DNA of 64,000 bases from Tragulus kanchil. Its lineage: Eukaryota; Chordata; Mammalia; Artiodactyla; Tragulidae. Under the pieces are notes generated by a model. The model saw only the letters and a program-made list of their open reading frames with translations, searched no databases and was not told the DNA's origin. The stretch covers positions 252,647,330 through 252,711,329 of the forward strand of contig JAIOJX010000026.1 in NCBI GenBank assembly GCA_022376925.1, written 5' to 3'. A program made the translations under genes and the position numbers. Numbering within the stretch: the first letter of the stretch is position 1; every line of letters starts with the position of its first letter. Below are positions 47,362 through 58,680 of this stretch, piece by piece.

Positions 47362-49567
47362 TTTCACTACTGACAAACTCAATAATCAGCATAGCTTCTG
47401 AAGAATCCTGGCAGATTTCACCAGATTTTGCCTCACAGAAATTAGTGTTAGCTATAAACAGCCCACTACAGCTGCACAGTATTAAGTCACTAACCAACTG
47501 AGTCCCTCTCAGTCCTGGTGGCAGTCTGGCAGTCACTGGGTAGTCATTTGCAGCTGGCTGGGGCTTCTACAGCTACACAGAAATAAGACACAAGCCTAGA
47601 TCTCCAATGCTCAGGGCTAAACCTTTCACCTGTGTGCATGGGCACACGACAGGCCTGACACCCATCATCTGCCTCCACCACAGTGCACATGCCCAAGGGA
47701 AGCACCCACAGAAGAGCACACAGAGAGTCAGGGCCCTACAACTGTTATGGCACCATATCAGGCCCTATCTCCTGTCACTAGCTGGGACCACAGTCCTCAT
47801 CTGTAGCAAGCACCTTCAGTCAGGCATCTGCATGCCCCTGGCCTAACTCCAATTATTGTTTCTCATTTCAATTTGCAGAGCTGGTATAAGAGTGGCAGCC
47901 ACAGGAGAGCATGCCAACATTTAGGGACTCCACAGCTGACAGAAAGCCCTGCCCCTTGCTGACTGCCCTGGCCCCTATCATTAAAATGTCTGCAACTATC
48001 CCCTGTCACTTCCTAGGCACTTTCAGATACCACCAGAGCCAAGTATAAGCACACTACTGACTCCAGCTCTCACCTCTACTTGCCCTAGTCCCTAGTTTCT
48101 GGACCTGGAAGAATTGCTAAGAACACCAATAGCCTTTGATGTCACTGTAAACCACCTAGAGTGCTCGCCAAGGCCCACAGAGTTACTGAGGATCTGAATT
48201 CCAACAACCTGAGTTAAAAAGACACCACATCCTTATTGTACTTGGTATTGCCACATACCCCTGCACTTGACACTTTACAGCACTAGAACCAAGGCTGCAA
48301 CTTAGTCTGGTGCATCCGTTCAAGTAAACGACTTCCCTTATTGAAATTAGTCCCTCCAGTCTGAAAGAGGTAACTGATTCTTCAAACACAGCGATGCTTA
48401 TGCAAGGTTACAGGGATCATGAAGAAGGAGGGAACACAGCTCTGCCAAAGGAATACAGTAACTCTCCTTTCACTACTGACAAACTCAATAATCAGCATAG
48501 CTTCTGAAGAATCCTGGCAGATTTCACCAGATTTTGCCTCACAGAAATTAGTGTTAGCTATAAACAGCCCACTACAGCTGCACAGTATTAAGTCACTAAC
48601 CAACTGAGTCCCTCTCAGTCCTGGTGGCAGTCTGGCAGTCACTGGGTAGTCATTTGCAGCTGGCTGGGGCTTCTACAGCTACACAGAAATAAGACACAAG
48701 CCTAGATCTCCAATGCTCAGGGCTAAACCTTTCACCTGTGTGCATGGGCACACGACAGGCCTGACACCCATCATCTGCCTCCACCACAGTGCACATGCCC
48801 AAGGGAAGCACCCACAGAAGAGCACACAGAGAGTCAGGGCCCTACAACTGTTATGGCACCATATCAGGCCCTATCTCCTGTCACTAGCTGGGACCACAGT
48901 CCTCATCTGTAGCAAGCACCTTCAGTCAGGCATCTGCATGCCCCTGGCCTAACTCCAATTATTGTTTCTCATTTCAATTTGCAGAGCTGGTATAAGAGTG
49001 GCAGCCACAGGAGAGCATGCCAACATTTAGGGACTCCACAGCTGACAGAAAGCCCTGCCCCTTGCTGACTGCCCTGGCCCCTATCATTAAAATGTCTGCA
49101 ACTATCCCCTGTCACTTCCTAGGCACTTTCAGATACCACCAGAGCCAAGTATAAGCACACTACTGACTCCAGCTCTCACCTCTACTTGCCCTAGTCCCTA
49201 GTTTCTGGACCTGGAAGAATTGCTAAGAACACCAATAGCCTTTGATGTCACTGTAAACCACCTAGAGTGCTCGCCAAGGCCCACAGAGTTACTGAGGATC
49301 TGAATTCCAACAACCTGAGTTAAAAAGACACCACATCCTTATTGTACTTGGTATTGCCACATACCCCTGCACTTGACACTTTACAGCACTAGAACCAAGG
49401 CTGCAACTTAGTCTGGTGCATCCGTTCAAGTAAACGACTTCCCTTATTGAAATTAGTCCCTCCAGTCTGAAAGAGGTAACTGATTCTTCAAACACAGCGA
49501 TGCTTATGCAAGGTTACAGGGATCATGAAGAAGGAGGGAACACAGCTCTGCCAAAGGAATACAGTAA
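47362..49567. repeat. Tandem duplication 16 (1.11 kb x 2), blunt join
   Basis: 47362-48467 is repeated at 48468-49567+, offset 1106. The only difference seen is agtaac versus agtaaa, six bases before the join. It lies in the old L1 5'UTR-like region. Confidence 0.96.
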
Positions 49568-49574
49568 ATCTCCA

Positions 49575-50437
49575 GTTTTGCTGTTGTTGTTTAGTTGCTC
49601 AGTCATGTCAAACTCTTTTTTTTTTTTTTTTAATTTTTATTTTACTTATTACTTTTATAGAGTTTTTTCATTTACAGATATATATGATTCCAGATTAGTC
49701 ATATGTATATCCCCCCCATCCCACCCCTCCAGGCCGTCGCACAGTGCCCCTGCAGGATCCCTTTTGCTCACAGTGCAATGACAACAGCTATTTTTTTCAC
49801 ATGTGATAGTATAGGTTTTCATGTCACTTCCTTTATGCCTCCCACCCACTGTTCATTCCCCACAATGTCCATATGTCTACTGTCCATGTCTGTTTTTTCA
49901 TCGCTTCACTGCCTGTGTTATCATTGTCATCCTACTAGATTCCATATATATGTGTTAGTGTATTGTACTGTCTTTCTCTTTTTGACTTACTTAACTTTTT
50001 ATGATAGGTTCTAGATCCAGCCATCTCATCAGGACTGATTCTTCTGTATTTCTTTTTACAGTCATGTAGTATTCCATTGTATATATGTACCAGAGCTTTT
50101 TTATCCATTCATTTGTCGATGGACATCTAGGTTGCTTCCATGTTCTAGTTATTGTATCGAGAGCTGCAATGAACATTGGGGTATGAGTGCTTCTTTCAGT
50201 TTTGATTTCATCAGGGTATAAGTGTAATAGTGGGATTGCTGGGTTATATGGTGCTTCATGTCCTACTTTTCTGCAACCCCATGGACTGTAGCCGGCTAGA
50301 CTCCTCTGCCCATGGGATTTCTTGTTCATGGATATTGGAATCGGTTGTCATTTCCTCCTCCAGGGAATCTTCCTGACTCATGGACTGAACTTGCTTCTCA
50401 GATAGATTCTTTACCACTGAGCCATGAGGGAAGCTCC
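49575..50437 (-). mobile_element. Bov-tA SINE (antisense) split by an L1 3' end
   Basis: Pieces 49575-49616 (gttgttgtttagttgctcag) and 50256-50437 (ccatggactgtagccggcta through actgagccatgagggaagct) together make an antisense Bov-tA. The middle is the L1 tail described next. Confidence 0.82.
49617..50255 (-). mobile_element. Truncated L1 3' end (antisense) inside a Bov-tA SINE
   Basis: T-run at 49616-49632 (poly-A complement), then the same 3'UTR as the 20.3-kb L1 (cagattagtcatatgtatat, ctactagattccatatatat), ending 5'-truncated at gggattgctgggttatatgg. Candidate TSD tcatgtc.. at 49603 and 50256. Frames here are antisense shadows. Confidence 0.88.
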
Positions 50438-51577
50438 AATAAGCAGCCCCAAAGAAATGGCAATGAAGAAATTTCCCAACAAAGAATTCCAAATAATTTT
50501 TTCTACAGATCCTTAGTACAAGAGAGCATAGAAAAGCAATTTCATGGTATCATGAAAACAGATGAATAAAAAATATCTTCAACAAGGATACAGAAAACAT
50601 AAACAGAAGCAGAAAAAATTTTGGTGTTGAAGAATACAATGACTGAACTGAAGACTTCAGTGGAGAGCATGACAGTAAATTTAAACATGCAGAAGAAACA
50701 TCTAGAAGACAGATAAACTGAAATTACCCAATTATAGGAGCAAAAAGAAAAAGAAAAGAAGAAAAACTTATGGTATGTATGGGATATTATTGAGTAAAAT
50801 GATATATACATCACCGGAATTCTAGAAGGGAAAGAGAGAAAGGAGTAGAAAGCTTATTCTTAAAAATAATGGATGAAAATGTCCTAATTCTGGAGAAATA
50901 TTTGGACATTCAAGTTCACAGGTCACCTTAAAATTTCAATAGAAAACAATCTTTTCAAAGATATGATAATAAAACTTTCCAAAACTAGATTCAGAATATC
51001 TTAATAATGTATTACAATGATGTGTTAGCTACTTTAGATAAAGATAAAAGGACAAAAAGAAAAAAAGATAAAAGGACAAAAGTATTAAAAACAACTATAG
51101 CTTCAACAATTTGTTATAGGATATACAATATAAAAGATATAAATGGCGACATCAAAAATATAAAAGGAGGGGAGTAGGAGGATAGCTTTTGAATGTGTTC
51201 AATTATAAAACAGACATATATGATATTTCACATGAGCCCCATGGTAACCACAAAGCAAAAATCTATGGCTGATACAGAAAAAAAAAAGAGAAGGAAATTA
51301 AAGTATAATACTATAGGAAATGATTAATCCACAAAGGTAGGCCATAAAAAAGAATAAAGTAATAATGGCACTATAATATAGCCAGAAAACAATAAGATAG
51401 CATTAGTAAGTCCTTTCCTATTGATAATTACTCTAAGCACAATTAGACTGAATTCTCCCAACAAAAGGCATTGAATGGCTGGAAGAATAAAAAAGACCCT
51501 AATGTATGCTGCCCATAAAAGACTCACTTCAGCTTTAAAGATACATGTAGGCCCAAAGCAAAGGAACAGCAAAAGAT

Positions 51578-53764
51578 ATTTCACACAAGCAAAAACTAAA
51601 ATAGAGATGTAGCTATACTTATGTCAGAGAAGATAGACTTTAAGCCAAAAACAGGGTTAATATATATGTACCTAACATTAGAGCACCTAATATATCAAGC
51701 AAATACTATCGGATCTCAAGAGATAAATAGATAATACAAGAACAGAATGGTACTTCAATATGCCATTTTCAACAATAGATAGATCATCCAGACAGAAAAT
51801 CAACAAGGAAATCTTGAGCTTGAATCAGACTTTAGACCAAATGGCTAACAGACATATAGAGAAAATTTCATCCAATAGCAGCAGAATATACATTCTTCTC
51901 AAGTGCACAAGGAAACATTTCCCAGTATATATTACAAGATAGGTCAAAAAGTAAGTCTTAGCTAATTCAAGAAGTTTGAAACCATACCTAGTATCTCTAG
52001 TACTGTCAGTGTAAGTATCTTTACATAGATATCTTTGCCACAAATATTTCTGCTATATAACTAATTGCCTATAAAGCAATTTTGCCATAAAATAAATAAA
52101 TAAATAAATAAAAGAGGGGCATTAGAAGGATATAAATAAACATGATAAATTTTAAAAAATTAAAAAGACTTTCTTGCAAATACAAAGTATTTGAACATGT
52201 TTAAAATGTGTGTAGATTCATGGCAATGCTATGCAAATAACTGATTTTATTTTGTGGCATTTGTCTTCCAAGACTTTTGTTATAGTATTTTATAATTTTT
52301 CTTTTTGCTTTTGCTTTGCCTCCTGCTTTGGCATTGTACTTTTACTCCTTATTGCTATTTTTTTCCCCTTCATTGACACGGAATTTCAATTTCCAAATAC
52401 TAGACTTCATATTTGTAAAAGAGATTTATATCACTTTGTGAAAGCCTTTTACACTGTTAGTTGTTTTTAGTGTATTGTCATATGTCCCCTGGTAGATATT
52501 CTGAGGTTCTTTGAGAAATGTGGGTTCAACTATGCTCCTTCAAGGCTGTTGCTCTGATTATCCATCAATACCGTGTGCTTCAAAATAAGAAACCAACTCT
52601 TAGGACAAACCACTTTTAGCTCAATAAAGCCATCAATAATGTTGCTAACTGGAAGAAATGCTAGTGCATTTCACACAAGCAAAAACTAAAATAGAGATGT
52701 AGCTATACTTATGTCAGAGAAGATAGACTTTAAGCCAAAAACAGGGTTAATATATATGTACCTAACATTAGAGCACCTAATATATCAAGCAAATACTATC
52801 GGATCTCAAGAGATAAATAGATAATACAAGAACAGAATGGTACTTCAATATGCCATTTTCAACAATAGATAGATCATCCAGACAGAAAATCAACAAGGAA
52901 ATCTTGAGCTTGAATCAGACTTTAGACCAAATGGCTAACAGACATATAGAGAAAATTTCATCCAATAGCAGCAGAATATACATTCTTCTCAAGTGCACAA
53001 GGAAACATTTCCCAGTATATATTACAAGATAGGTCAAAAAGTAAGTCTTAGCTAATTCAAGAAGTTTGAAACCATACCTAGTATCTCTAGTACTGTCAGT
53101 GTAAGTATCTTTACATAGATATCTTTGCCACAAATATTTCTGCTATATAACTAATTGCCTATAAAGCAATTTTGCCATAAAATATAAAAAAATAAAAAAT
53201 AAAAGAGGGGCATTAGAAGGATATAAATAAACATGATAAATTTTAAAAAATTAAAAAGACTTTCTTGCAAATACAAAGTATTTGAACATGTTTAAAATGT
53301 GTGTAGATTCATGGCAATGCTATGCAAATAACTGATTTTATTTTGTGGCATTTGTCTTCCAAGACTTTTGTTATAGTATTTTATAATTTTTCTTTTTGCT
53401 TTTGCTTTGCCTCCTGCTTTGGCATTGTACTTTTACTCCTTATTGCTATTTTTTTCCCCTTCATTGACACGGAATTTCAATTTCCAAATACTAGACTTCA
53501 TATTTGTAAAAGAGATTTATATCACTTTGTGAAAGCCTTTTACACTGTTAGTTGTTTTTAGTGTATTGTCATATGTCCCCTGGTAGATATTCTGAGGTTC
53601 TTTGAGAAATGTGGGTTCAACTATGCTCCTTCAAGGCTGTTGCTCTGATTATCCATCAATACCGTGTGCTTCAAAATAAGAAACCAACTCTTAGGACAAA
53701 CCACTTTTAGCTCAATAAAGCCATCAATAATGTTGCTAACTGGAAGAAATGCTAGTGCATTTCA
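51578..53764. repeat. Tandem duplication 17 (1.09 kb x 2)
   Basis: 51578-52673 is repeated at 52668-53764, offset 1090-1091, with atttca shared at the join. One difference: the aaat-repeat at 52100 is altered at 53182-53200. Confidence 0.96.
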
Positions 53765-53925
53765 ATCAGCTGAAACCAAACTACCAACCCCACAACTGTC
53801 AACCAGTTACTCTATTTTTCACAAGAAAATTGACTTAGGGTCAATTAGTTATGTTGCAGAAATGCATGTGACAAAGATATCTGTGTGGCAAAGAGGATTA
53901 TGGCAAAAGCACCTAGAATCCATAA
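51997..53925. mobile_element. DNA transposon with terminal inverted repeats, probably hAT-like, inserted in L1
   Basis: The left end (gatatctttgccacaaatat, ataactaattgcct, at 52028-52093; again 53118-53183) is an inverted match, roughly 75-80% by eye over about 70 bases, of the right end at 53818-53905. The flanking L1 sequence resumes at agtatct on both sides, a candidate 7-8-base target duplication. Without the 1.09-kb join the element is about 0.85 kb and lacks an open transposase frame. I cannot name the family. Confidence 0.65.
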
Positions 53926-55815
53926 CAAGTATCTTTTCTGACCACAAAGGTATGAAACTAGAAATAAATAACATGAAGAAAGCTGTACAATTCACAAATT
54001 GTAGAAATTAAAAAGATATTAGTCAATATGTTCCTAAATAACCAATGAGTTAAAGAATAAATATCATCAGTATGGTTTCAGACCACCAAAATAAAACAAA
54101 TATTGCAATAAAGTGAATTTTACTCAGCCATAAAAGGGAATGCATTTGAGTCAGTTCTAATGAGGTGGATGGACCTAGAGCCTATTATACAGAGTGAAGT
54201 AAGTCAGAAAGAGAAATATAAATACTGTATACTAACACATATGTATATATGGAATCTAGAAAGATGGTACTGATGAATTTATATGCAGGGTAGCAATGAA
54301 GAAACAGACATAGAGAAAAGACTTATGAACATAGAGGGTAGGGAGGAATGCGTGAGAGGTATGGAAAGAGAAACATGGAAACTTACATTACCTATGTAAA
54401 ATAGATAACCAATGCGAATTTGCATAAGACTAAGGGAACTCAAAGAAGGGCTCTGTAAAAACGTGGGGGTGGGGATGGGAAGGGAGATGGGAAGGAAGTT
54501 CAAGAGGGAAGGGACATATGTATACCTTTGGTTGATTCATGTAGATGTTTGGCAGTAAACAACAAAACTCTGTAAAGTTATTATCTTTCAATTAAAAAAA
54601 TAAATTAAAAAATAATGCTTGGGCTTCCCCTCGTGGTCCAGTGGGTAAGGACACCGCCTTGCAGTGCAAGGGGCGCCGGTTTGATCCCTGGCCTGGGAAG
54701 ATACTAACCATTACCAAAACTATGTGGCTTCAACTATGCTCCTTCAAGGCTGTTGCTCTGATTATCCATCAATACCGTGTGCTTCAAAATAAGAAACCAA
54801 CTCTTAGGACAAACCACTTTTAGCTCAATAAAGCCATCAATAATGTTGCTAACTGGAAGAAATGCTAGTGCATTTCAATCAGCTGAAACCAAACTACCAA
54901 CCCCACAACTGTCAACCAGTTACTCTATTTTTCACAAGAAAATTGACTTAGGGTCAATTAGTTATGTTGCAGAAATGCATGTGACAAAGATATCTGTGTG
55001 GCAAAGAGGATTATGGCAAAAGCACCTAGAATCCATAACAAGTATCTTTTCTGACCACAAAGGTATGAAACTAGAAATAAATAACATGAAGAAAGCTGTA
55101 CAATTCACAAATTGTAGAAATTAAAAAGATATTAGTCAATATGTTCCTAAATAACCAATGAGTTAAAGAATAAATATCATCAGTATGGTTTCAGACCACC
55201 AAAATAAAACAAATATTGCAATAAAGTGAATTTTACTCAGCCATAAAAGGGAATGCATTTGAGTCAGTTCTAATGAGGTGGATGGACCTAGAGCCTATTA
55301 TACAGAGTGAAGTAAGTCAGAAAGAGAAATATAAATACTGTATACTAACACATATGTATATATGGAATCTAGAAAGATGGTACTGATGAATTTATATGCA
55401 GGGTAGCAATGAAGAAACAGACATAGAGAAAAGACTTATGAACATAGAGGGTAGGGAGGAATGCGTGAGAGGTATGGAAAGAGAAACATGGAAACTTACA
55501 TTACCTATGTAAAATAGATAACCAATGCGAATTTGCATAAGACTAAGGGAACTCAAAGAAGGGCTCTGTAAAAACGTGGGGGTGGGGATGGGAAGGGAGA
55601 TGGGAAGGAAGTTCAAGAGGGAAGGGACATATGTATACCTTTGGTTGATTCATGTAGATGTTTGGCAGTAAACAACAAAACTCTGTAAAGTTATTATCTT
55701 TCAATTAAAAAAATAAATTAAAAAATAATGCTTGGGCTTCCCCTCGTGGTCCAGTGGGTAAGGACACCGCCTTGCAGTGCAAGGGGCGCCGGTTTGATCC
55801 CTGGCCTGGGAAGAT
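53609..55815. repeat. Tandem duplication 18 (1.09 kb x 2) with 19-bp filler
   Basis: 53609-54702 is repeated at 54722-55815, offset 1113. Filler 54703-54721 is actaaccattaccaaaact. The first copy starts inside duplication 17, so about 150 bases (ttcaactatgctccttcaag onward) occur three times. The join cuts a SINE. Confidence 0.96.
54119..54605 (+). mobile_element. Truncated L1 3'UTR (sense) (copy at 55232-55718)
   Basis: actcagccataaaagggaat, gaggtggatggacctagagc, cagagtgaagtaagtcagaa, a G-rich stretch near 54462-54500, and an A-rich tail at 54590-54617. This is a 5'-truncated ruminant L1 3' end inside the Tigger remnant. Confidence 0.85.
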
Positions 55816-56053
55816 CCCACGTGCCGCGGAGCGGCTGGACCCATGTGTCCAATTACCGAGCCAGAGCTCTGGAGTGCATGCGCCCAGAGCCAGCGCTCTG
55901 CAATGACAGACGCCACCGCGACGGGAAGCCCACAGGAGCCAAAGAACAAAGACGGATGAACACAGAGAAATGAAAGACCAATAGAAGTGGCCCGCCCGCT
56001 CCCCTCCCTCCCCAACTCGACCCCTGCCCAAAATAAATAAGTAAATAAATCTT
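55730..56053 (+). mobile_element. CHR-type SINE, GC-rich-tail type (cut copy 54617-54702)
   Basis: Complete copy: gggcttcccctcgtggtcca head, B-box ggtttgatccc, ctctggagtgcatgcgccc, CT-rich block near 55990-56030, aaat-repeat tail. TSD taaaaaataat at 55719-55729 and 56054-56064. The first copy is cut at 54702 by the join. Confidence 0.9.
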
Positions 56054-56077
56054 TAAAAAATAATAATAATGTTTTTT

Positions 56078-56575
56078 TATCTTTTTTTCACTTTTTACTT
56101 TTACAGTTTTGTTGTTTACAGATATATATGATTCCAGATTAGTCATATGTATATCCCCCCCATCCCACCCCTCCAGGCCGTCGCACAGTGCCCCTGCAGG
56201 ATCCCTTTTGCTCACAGTGCAATGACAACAGCTATTTTTTTCACATGTGATAGTATAGGTTTTCATGCCACTTCCTTTATGCCTCCCACCCACTGTTCAT
56301 TCCCCACAATGTCCATATGTCTGCTGTCCATGTCTGGTTCTTCATCGCTTCATTGTGTGTATTATCATTACTATCCTACTAGATTCCATATATTTGTGTT
56401 AGTATATTGTACTTGTCTTTCTCTTTTTGACTTACTTAACTTTTTATGATAGGTTCTAGATCCAGCCATCTCATCAGGACTGATCCTTCTGCATTTCTTT
56501 TTACAGTCGTGTAGTATTCCATTGTATATATGTACCAGTGCTTTTTTTATCCATTCATTCATTGATGGACATCTA
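56078..56575 (-). mobile_element. Truncated L1 3' end (antisense)
   Basis: Same 3'UTR as at 20.3 and 49.6 kb (cagattagtcatatgtatat; catctcatcaggactgatcc; ccattcattcattgatggac). 5'-truncated at 56575 against the Tigger right piece. Confidence 0.87.
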
Positions 56576-56750
56576 GAAAAAATGGTGCAAACAGACTTGC
56601 TTGACCCAGGGTTGCCACAAACCTTAAGTTTGTAAAAAGATGAAATATGTGAAAAGCACAACAAACTGAAGCACAGTAAAACATGGTATGCCTGAAATTT
56701 GGGAAAAAAGAGAAAAGAATATTGAGCAATAACATCAAAACCTGTAGTAT

Positions 56751-56923
56751 AGGCTTCCCTTGTGGCTCAGTGGATAAGAACCCGTCTTCCAATGCAGGAG
56801 ACACAGGTTCGAGCCCTGATCCGGGAAGATCCCACATACCACAGAGCAGCTAAACCCACACGTCAACAAAGACCCAGCACAGCCAAAAATAAATAAATAA
56901 AAGGTTTAAAAAAAAAAAAAAAA
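56751..56923 (+). mobile_element. CHR/Bov-tA-like SINE with perfect TSD
   Basis: aggcttcccttgtggctcag, B-box ggttcgagccc, agacccagcacagccaaaaa, poly-A. TSD aaaacctgtagtat at 56737-56750 and 56924-56937, 14 of 14; the target is the old L1. Confidence 0.92.
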
Positions 56924-56983
56924 AAAACCTGTAGTATGCTACAAAAGCAGTTCTAAGAGAGAAGTTCAAAAGGGTAAAGACCT

Positions 56984-57140
56984 GGACTTCCCTGGTAGTT
57001 CAATGGCTAAGATTACATGCTCCCAGTGCAGGGGGCTTGGGTTCAATTCCTGGTCAGGGAACTAGATCCCACGTGTCACAACTAAGACCTAACACAGCCA
57101 AATAAGTAAATAAATAAAGTTATTTTCAAAAAGAGGGGGC
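56984..57140 (+). mobile_element. CHR-1-type SINE
   Basis: ggacttccctggtagttcaa, B-box ggttcaattcc, aagacctaacacagccaaat, aaat-repeat tail. A short direct repeat ggtaaaga at about 56974 and 57145 may be the TSD. Confidence 0.82.
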
Positions 57141-57333
57141 GGGGGGTAAAGATCAATATTAAGAAATAAGATAAAACTCAAGAAAAAAAAAAAACCCTTA
57201 AGAAACTACAAAAGGACAAGCAAACTAAGCAGAAGGAAGGAGAGTAGAGCAGGAATAAATGAAATACAAACCAGAAAAAAAAAATCAATAAAGTTAGGAA
57301 CTCCTTTTCTATAAAGAAAATTAAGAGCTCTTT

Positions 57334-57337
<4 letters not shown>

Positions 57338-57364
<27 letters not shown>

Positions 57365-57367
57365 TAA
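57338..57367. repeat. A-run followed by (TA)n microsatellite
   Basis: An A-run at 57333-57348 followed by alternating ta to 57366. It marks the boundary between the old L1 ORF2 and the L1 3' end piece. Confidence 0.85.
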
Positions 57368-57394
57368 TTGACTTTAACCTAACATAGTGTGTGG

Positions 57395-57590
57395 ATAGAA
57401 TAAATCTTGTGCACTGTTGATGAGACTATTGTGGAAATCAGTATGGAGGCTCCTCAAAAAAATAAAAATAGAATTACCATGTGATCCAGCAACCCTACTT
57501 TTAGGTATACTTCCAAAGAAATGAAAATAGGATCTGGAAGAGACATCTACATCCCTGTGTTCATTGTAGTACTAGTCACAATAACCACAA
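57395..57590 (+). mobile_element. L1 3'UTR-type fragment (sense)
   Basis: cttgtgcactgttgatgaga, gtatggaggctcctcaaaaa, catgtgatccagcaacccta and gagacatctacatccctgt are L1 3' region phrases. It may belong to the same old L1 as 57330 after an internal loss. Confidence 0.72.
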
Positions 57591-57599
57591 TGTGGCAGC

Positions 57600-57914
57600 C
57601 TGGTGCCTTAAAAACACAAATTTACAATTCTGTAAATCAGAAGCTTGAAATGAGTTGTTTAGGGTTAAAATCAAGGTACTGATAGGTCTGGGTATCTTCT
57701 GGGGACTTCAAAGAAGAATCTACCTCTTGCTTCTTTCGGTTTCTTGACACTGCCAGTATCCAATGGCTGCTGGCTACATTACTCTAATCCCTGCTTTGTT
57801 GTCCTATTGCCACCATGTCTATCAATCCTCTGGCTTCCCTCATACAAAATCTCCTATGATTATATTTAGAGTCCACCCAGAATAAATGTCCAACCTCAAG
57901 TTCTTTAACTTAAC
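57600..57914. other. Old interspersed repeat-like sequence (copy at 58751-59065)
   Basis: tgaaatgagttgtttagggt, aaaatcaaggtactgatagg and ttagagtccacccagaataa remind me of a common old mammalian repeat that I cannot name. It resumes after the candidate LTR at 58437 (catatctgcaactcccttct; gatgtggatatctctggggg), which supports an insertion. Confidence 0.4.
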
Positions 57915-58436
57915 TGTGGGGAAACAAAACAGTAAGGTTTTTGCAGCTTTGACTGAACCAGGAGAAAAACATCCCGGAAATGAAAGAACTAAGACAAAAA
58001 CAAGTTGATTAGACTCACATGGGCTCATTAGCTGGGATCATATTGATCAGCAACAGGTGGGAGATCTGCTGTGAACTTTGGAACGCCAGGTCGGCACAAA
58101 TTAGAATGCTGCCTGCTCACACAGGACAGCCTCCTTAACTTCTTGCCAGTCTAGTTGCCCCCCAGTTACAGCATGCCCTTTCTATTCTTAGAGTCATGAG
58201 GGTAATTATTGATCTGGGCTGTGGCTGACTACTAGCCCGTGCTAATGTCGTTCCCTGCAAATACCTGGATGCTTAAGCTCTCAATAAAAATGTGCTGATG
58301 AATGTGTTCAGGGCCTTGACCCAAGAGGTCTTGAGTCACCCCACTTCCCATCCTTTCTCTCTGTATGTGTGTGCATATCTCTTAATGTTTCACCACACCT
58401 GCTATTCTCTATGCATGCAGCTGACTTGCTGTAGCA
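57915..58436 (+). mobile_element. Candidate solo LTR of an endogenous retrovirus (copy at 59066-59587)
   Basis: A 522-base segment starting TG (tgtggggaaac) and ending CA (gtagca), flanked by cttaac and cttaag, a 6-base near-match target duplication. A polyadenylation signal AATAAA lies at 58283-58288 and is followed by a plausible U5. No internal retroviral genes are adjacent. 6-base duplications are typical of class II (beta-type) elements by family knowledge. Orientation follows the AATAAA. Confidence 0.55.
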
Positions 58437-58549
58437 CTTAAGCATATCTGCAACTCCCTTCTGGCATACAGAGCAATAGTTTTAGGTTCTACAAATTAAG
58501 ATGTGGATATCTCTGGGGGGCCATTAGTCAGTCTATCACAGTAGTAAAC

Positions 58550-58680
58550 TCTCTCACCCAGCCGCCAGCAACCACTGTCCTGTTGGTTCTGTCTCTATAG
58601 CTTTGCCTTTTCTAGATGTCATATAAATATGATTATTATAGTATATAGCCCTCGGAGTCTGGTTTCGTAGCAAGACACAT
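58550..58680 (-). mobile_element. Old L1 3'UTR fragment (antisense) (copy at 59701-59831)
   Basis: ccagcaaccactgtcctgtt, agctttgccttttctagatg and cctcggagtctggtttcgta match an antisense old L1 3' end. Confidence 0.6.

Larger units (their letters stand above)
54063..56694 (-). mobile_element. Tigger-type DNA transposon remnant, interrupted
   Basis: Left piece 54063-54118 (ttcagaccaccaaaataaaa, attgcaataaag; copy 55176-55231) and right piece 56577-56694 (cagggttgccacaaacctt, ggtatgcctg terminus) match Tigger1/MER2-type ends in the same orientation. Two L1 tails and a SINE fill the interior. Confidence 0.72.
46870..57330 (+). mobile_element. Old L1 (sense), near full length, carrying nested insertions
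   Basis: Collinear pieces: 5'UTR-like 46870-49574; ORF1 coiled-coil-like 50438-51080 (gaagaatacaatgactgaac); ORF2 endonuclease-like 51380-51990 (ctgcccataaaagactcact, caacaatagatagatcatcc, cattcttctcaagtgcacaa); continuing 53926-54062 (gtatcttttctgaccacaaa); then 56695-56750 and 56938-57330 (aaagcagttctaagagagaa). Insertions and duplications 16-18 account for the gaps. Identification of the 5' part is from memory; the ORF2 order is convincing. Confidence 0.65.

Noticed and set aside
57840..58028. Minus-strand open frame of 62 codons (repeated at 58991)
   Set aside because: It spans the edge of the candidate LTR and is duplicated with the 1.15-kb unit; no retroviral or host domain seen.
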